DNA of 64,000 nucleotides from Byssochlamys sp. IMV 00236 (Eukaryota > Ascomycota > Eurotiomycetes > Eurotiales > Thermoascaceae). The notes beneath the pieces were generated by a model. The model was not told where the DNA came from. It did no database searches and worked only from the letters and a program-made list of their open reading frames with translations. The translations under genes and the position numbers were made by a program. This document shows, piece by piece, positions 60,620 through 64,000 of the stretch (its first letter is position 1; each line of letters starts with the position of its first letter). The stretch spans positions 434,001 through 498,000 of the forward strand of contig MSJH02000815.1 in assembly GCA_001931875.2 (NCBI GenBank). The letters are read 5' to 3'.

Positions 60620-63277
60620 ATGAGCTCCATCTTCACTCCCAATATCGGCGCCATCCCCACTATCCGCACCCGCAAAGCTCTCCTGCTTCTCGATCTTCAG
60701 AACGACTTCATCCGCCCCACTGGTGCCCTTCCTGTGAGCAATGCAGCCGATATCCTCGACCAGATCCCCAGTCTGGTCCAGAGTTTCCGCCACACCGGAG
60801 ATGTAGTCTGGGTTCGGTCCCAGTACGCAGATAGCCGGCCACTGCTCGATCCCAGCACAGGTGCAGAGCGTGTCATCCTCACGGGGCCTGGCAAGGAGCC
60901 CAAGAGGAAAAAGAAGCTACAGGGACAGGAGGACCAGGATTCCGAGAAAGATCCATCGCATGTCGACGATGAAGCCTTTTTGACTACCAGTCGCTGCTGT
61001 CTGCCCCAGACCTCTGGGGCTCAGTTCCCGGCCCCTGTACTCTCCGCCATCGATCCCCAGGACACAGTCATCGTCAAAACGGACTATTCCGCCTTCCAGG
61101 CCCCGACCCTGGTCGAGTCCTTCCGTTCGCGCTTTGTCACGGAGATCTATTTGGTCGGATCCCTGTCGAACGTTGGCGTCTACGCCACGGCTCTCGATGC
61201 TGCCCGCCATGGCTTTACCGTCACCTTGATCGAGGACTGTCTGGGCTATCGCAGCTTTACCCGTCATGAGGAGGCTATGCGACGCATGGCCGATTTACTG
61301 GGTGCGGACGGGGTGACGGTGGCGGAGCTGTTGGAGGAGCATGACTGGCAAGAGACGGACAAAATTGCACGGGCCGGAGGCACTCGTTCCCAGCGTCCTA
61401 CTACCCCGGCGGGGATTGAGACTGTCATGGACGACTTGCTTGTTAAGGCATCTCCTCGTGCTGCTCCACCAGAAAATGCCCGCCCCAAATCAGACAAGGA
61501 GGAAAAGGAGAGAGCGGAAGAGCGTCAGCATATCATTGAGGCTGCCATGAAGGGAACCGCAATGGATGGGCTAGGCGACATCGAGATTGGATCTGACAAC
61601 GGTGATGAAGACGATCCTTTAAACCTCGAAGCGTACCGTCAACATGTGGCCTCGCATGCCGCTGCTCGACTCTCTCGTACCATGCGTGATGCTACGGCCC
61701 CAGCGCCGGAGCCTGGCGTCAAGCGGACACGAGCTAAGATGCGGCGTATCAAGAACCGGGATACACCTCAGTCTCCCTCCGCTACGAGCGCCAAGCCCGC
61801 TCCAACATCTGATTCACGGCCCTCCTCCGCGCGAACATCTCGTCCAAAGGTTCCGGAAGGGCTCCACCAGCCTGGAGACCAGATTGGGGAGGGTGACTCG
61901 CGTCTCCTGTATAATCTGGAACTGTCTCCGGACGCTTTTGCGGAGGTTCGGAAGGAGGTCAACTGGCAGAAAATGTATCATCTCTCAGGCCAGGTTCCTC
62001 GCTTGGTCGCAGTGCAAGGCCAGGTCGGGTCGGATGGGTCTATGCCCATTTACCGCCATCCTGCGGATGAATCCCCACCGTTGCAGGCGTTCAGCCCTGC
62101 AGTTGATCATATACGAGCTGTGGTTGAGCCTATCCTAGGCCATCCCCTGAACCATGTGCTCATCCAGCTGTACCGGGATGGGCAGGACCGTATCTCAGAG
62201 CACTCAGATAAAACCCTCGACATCGTGCGCGGTTCTTTCATCTGCAATGTCAGCCTGGGCGCCCAGAGGGTTATGATCCTACGCACTAAGGCCTCTGGCA
62301 TCTCATCGACGGCGTCCCAGACGTCCGGGGATGATGCAGATATTGCGTCTCGAAAGAGCCAGCGCGTCCCATTACCGCACGGATCGCTTTTCATTCTCGG
62401 GCCAGAAACAAATCAGCGCTGGCTGCATGGAATCCGGCCGGACAAGCGTCGCGAATCGGAGAAAACCGCAGAAGAGCGCGCCTTTGGGGGTGAGCGGATC
62501 TCTTTAACCTTCCGACATATTGGTACCTTCATAGACCCTGCTGCAGGGACCATATGGGGCCAGGGTGCCGTGTCGAAATCGCGAGATGGAGCGGGACGAA
62601 TCATCCATGGTGATCCCGCGGAGACGGAGCGGTTGGTCCACGCGTTCGGCAACGAGAATCATTCAACGGAGTTCGATTGGGATGCTGTTTATGGCAGCGG
62701 CTTTGATGCCATTAACTTCGTTACGGTTAGCCCTGGAAAACTGGTGCCCAGCGGGGATTTTGTTGGTGACCTACGGGTTCGACTCGCCCTGATGGAGAAC
62801 GGCTTGCGATATGAGACTGTGGATCCTTCTAATTTTGAAGGGCTATCGAACGCACCACGACCGATATACTTGGATTCGGATGGGCCAACGACGGCTGGCG
62901 ATACCCAGATTCTCGCCTATCTAGCGCAAAGGCCGTCCTCGAGACCAGGCGTGGACGGATTGCGCGGAGGGAACCAGCTACAGCACATTGAGCAGCTGTG
63001 GGCGAATTGGAAAAAGTATCGGATGGGAGGGATCAAAGGGGAGTTCACTGCTTTGAACCCGTGGGAAGAGGCCTTGAAAGGACGGCACTACCTCGGCGGC
63101 CAGACTATCGCGATTGACGACTGCTCACTCTGGCCAGTGCTACGGCAGATGGTGCAGGACAAGGGGCCCTTATCAGCTACGGCGTTTCCCAACCTTAGCA
63201 ACTACTACAACCGGATGGAGAAGCGTGGCTGTGTGCGAATCGTCCTCGACGAGATGATGGGTGGAACTCATCCATGA
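60620..63277 (+). CDS. Isochorismatase-like / AlkB dioxygenase / GST-like fusion
   Basis: One uninterrupted exon encodes 885 residues with three recognisable parts. Residues 15-240 form an isochorismatase-like fold: LLLLDLQNDF (Asp25), the later Lys153 in VKTDYSAF, then LVGSLSNVGVYATALDAARHG. In that last motif the catalytic cysteine of the family is replaced by Gly186. A charged, Ser/Pro-rich linker follows. Residues 430-650 are an AlkB-type Fe(II)/2-oxoglutarate dioxygenase with an intact metal triad and cosubstrate arginines: His528 and Asp530 (EHSD), His603 (RWLHG), Arg626 and Arg632 (RISLTFR). Proteins of this kind demethylate alkylated DNA or RNA. Residues 700-870 resemble a glutathione S-transferase (GDLRVRLALMENGLRYE, then LNPWEEALKGRHYLGGQTIA, IDDCSLWPVL). 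The AlkB call is strong and the two flanking domains are good. Joint function is unknown. Confidence 0.88.
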   Translation: MSSIFTPNIGAIPTIRTRKALLLLDLQNDFIRPTGALPVSNAADILDQIPSLVQSFRHTGDVVWVRSQYADSRPLLDPSTGAERVILTGPGKEPKRKKKLQGQEDQDSEKDPSHVDDEAFLTTSRCCLPQTSGAQFPAPVLSAIDPQDTVIVKTDYSAFQAPTLVESFRSRFVTEIYLVGSLSNVGVYATALDAARHGFTVTLIEDCLGYRSFTRHEEAMRRMADLLGADGVTVAELLEEHDWQETDKIARAGGTRSQRPTTPAGIETVMDDLLVKASPRAAPPENARPKSDKEEKERAEERQHIIEAAMKGTAMDGLGDIEIGSDNGDEDDPLNLEAYRQHVASHAAARLSRTMRDATAPAPEPGVKRTRAKMRRIKNRDTPQSPSATSAKPAPTSDSRPSSARTSRPKVPEGLHQPGDQIGEGDSRLLYNLELSPDAFAEVRKEVNWQKMYHLSGQVPRLVAVQGQVGSDGSMPIYRHPADESPPLQAFSPAVDHIRAVVEPILGHPLNHVLIQLYRDGQDRISEHSDKTLDIVRGSFICNVSLGAQRVMILRTKASGISSTASQTSGDDADIASRKSQRVPLPHGSLFILGPETNQRWLHGIRPDKRRESEKTAEERAFGGERISLTFRHIGTFIDPAAGTIWGQGAVSKSRDGAGRIIHGDPAETERLVHAFGNENHSTEFDWDAVYGSGFDAINFVTVSPGKLVPSGDFVGDLRVRLALMENGLRYETVDPSNFEGLSNAPRPIYLDSDGPTTAGDTQILAYLAQRPSSRPGVDGLRGGNQLQHIEQLWANWKKYRMGGIKGEFTALNPWEEALKGRHYLGGQTIAIDDCSLWPVLRQMVQDKGPLSATAFPNLSNYYNRMEKRGCVRIVLDEMMGGTHP

Positions 63278-64000
63278 GGTATATGGCCTGCTGCTCCGAC
63301 AGTCCCTTTTAGCTTTGTCGATTTAGCAAAGAGTCGACTGATTCAGCTTCGACGAGGTGATGCCGATTTATGACGTCTACGAATTTCACGAGCCTGTAAG
63401 GAAAGTTCTGGCTATAATAGCGAAGGGAAAAGTTGATACAGGATGCGATCCGACCACATCTTTTGCAAAATGCTCATCTCAATTCTTATCTATATATTCT
63501 GTTTATATTTCCTTTCTTCCCATTTCTTTACTTCTAATTTTTCATATATTTTTTATTTACATATATTCAATTTGCAACTTTCTGATTGAATGATGGTGTC
63601 ACTCGGACGAAGGGAGTACGTCTTTTCCAGATCGCCATAGACAATGAAATATTTTTGATGCAGTCGTGCTACTTTCGTTTCCGCATGTACCTGCTTGATC
63701 TCGACTATACCCTACTGGCATGACTTTGCTTGCGGTGAATGTGGATATTTTACTCTTTTTGCAGTGAACACTCAGAATTATCAAGATATCAGAATTCGAC
63801 CAATTCGTCTGGTATCTGTACTGGCACCTGATGGGTATTGCATTCTCGTCTATATACAGTCATCTCCTTCCAAAATGCATTCCACGCAGTTCTTGGGCTA
63901 TTTTACATGCATGTATATATAATGGCTACAATTTTTCAAATGTCGGCTTCTTTTTCTGCATTTGAGAAAAGATAGCTGACTGGATATCATTCGTCTGTAG
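63278..64000. other. 3' flank, no gene seen
   Basis: This is the AT-rich end of the window after the fusion gene. No coding region was recognised. Confidence 0.4.

Overview
The window is a 64-kb piece of nuclear chromosome from a filamentous ascomycete. It is most likely a member of the Eurotiales and probably an Aspergillus. The evidence is many short introns (mostly 45-100 nt, GTANGT donors, CTNAC-type branch sites), TG/CT-rich and AT-rich spacers, and gene families typical of that group: a class III chitin synthase of the ChsB type, Nce102, Opy2, Som1, TOM70 and a fungal Rad51 paralogue. There are no rRNA genes, CRISPR arrays or operons, and no tRNA gene that I could recognise. Gene models were built by hand by joining exons so that reading phase is kept across every splice junction. 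Nearly all of them close exactly, with intact start, phase and stop.

Left part (1-20 kb): a tail-anchored FHA-domain protein (-), a tiny two-helix membrane protein that spans a likely spurious assembly gap (-), the mitochondrial import receptor TOM70 (-), a PRELI/MSF1 lipid-transfer protein (+), a secreted protein of unknown function (+), the eisosome protein Nce102 (-) and the SM protein Sly1 (-).

Middle (20-41 kb): a 1174-residue homologue of PNUTS/Ppn1, the PP1 partner in transcription termination (+); a cytochrome b5 / FMN alpha-hydroxy-acid dehydrogenase ending in a peroxisomal SKL signal (+); a DUF218 protein (+); the spindle-checkpoint protein Mad2 (-) divergent from the mitochondrial EF4-type GTPase Guf1 (+); the largest subunit of RNA polymerase III (+); and the membrane anchor Opy2 (-).

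A 6.1-kb stretch without recognisable genes then separates opy2 from the chitin synthase gene. Right part (46-64 kb): chsB (+), the NEDD8-conjugating enzyme Ubc12 (+), cytochrome c oxidase subunit VIIa/Cox9 (-), TAF8 (+), Som1 (-), an XRCC2-like recombination protein (+), a PLP-dependent serine/threonine dehydratase or racemase (-), ketol-acid reductoisomerase Ilv5 (-) and an unusual 885-residue fusion of an isochorismatase-like domain, an AlkB-type dioxygenase and a GST-like domain (+). A 315-bp hAT-type miniature transposon with a perfect 8-bp target duplication lies between som1 and the XRCC2-like gene.

The genes are mostly housekeeping and do not form a metabolite cluster. Five encode mitochondrial biogenesis or respiration proteins (TOM70, Ups-type, Guf1, Cox9, Som1). 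The observations most worth following up are the AlkB triple fusion with a missing isochorismatase cysteine, the SKL-tagged flavocytochrome, the PNUTS homologue with its long open-frame intron, the hAT-type MITE, and the assembly gap that closes into an open reading frame.
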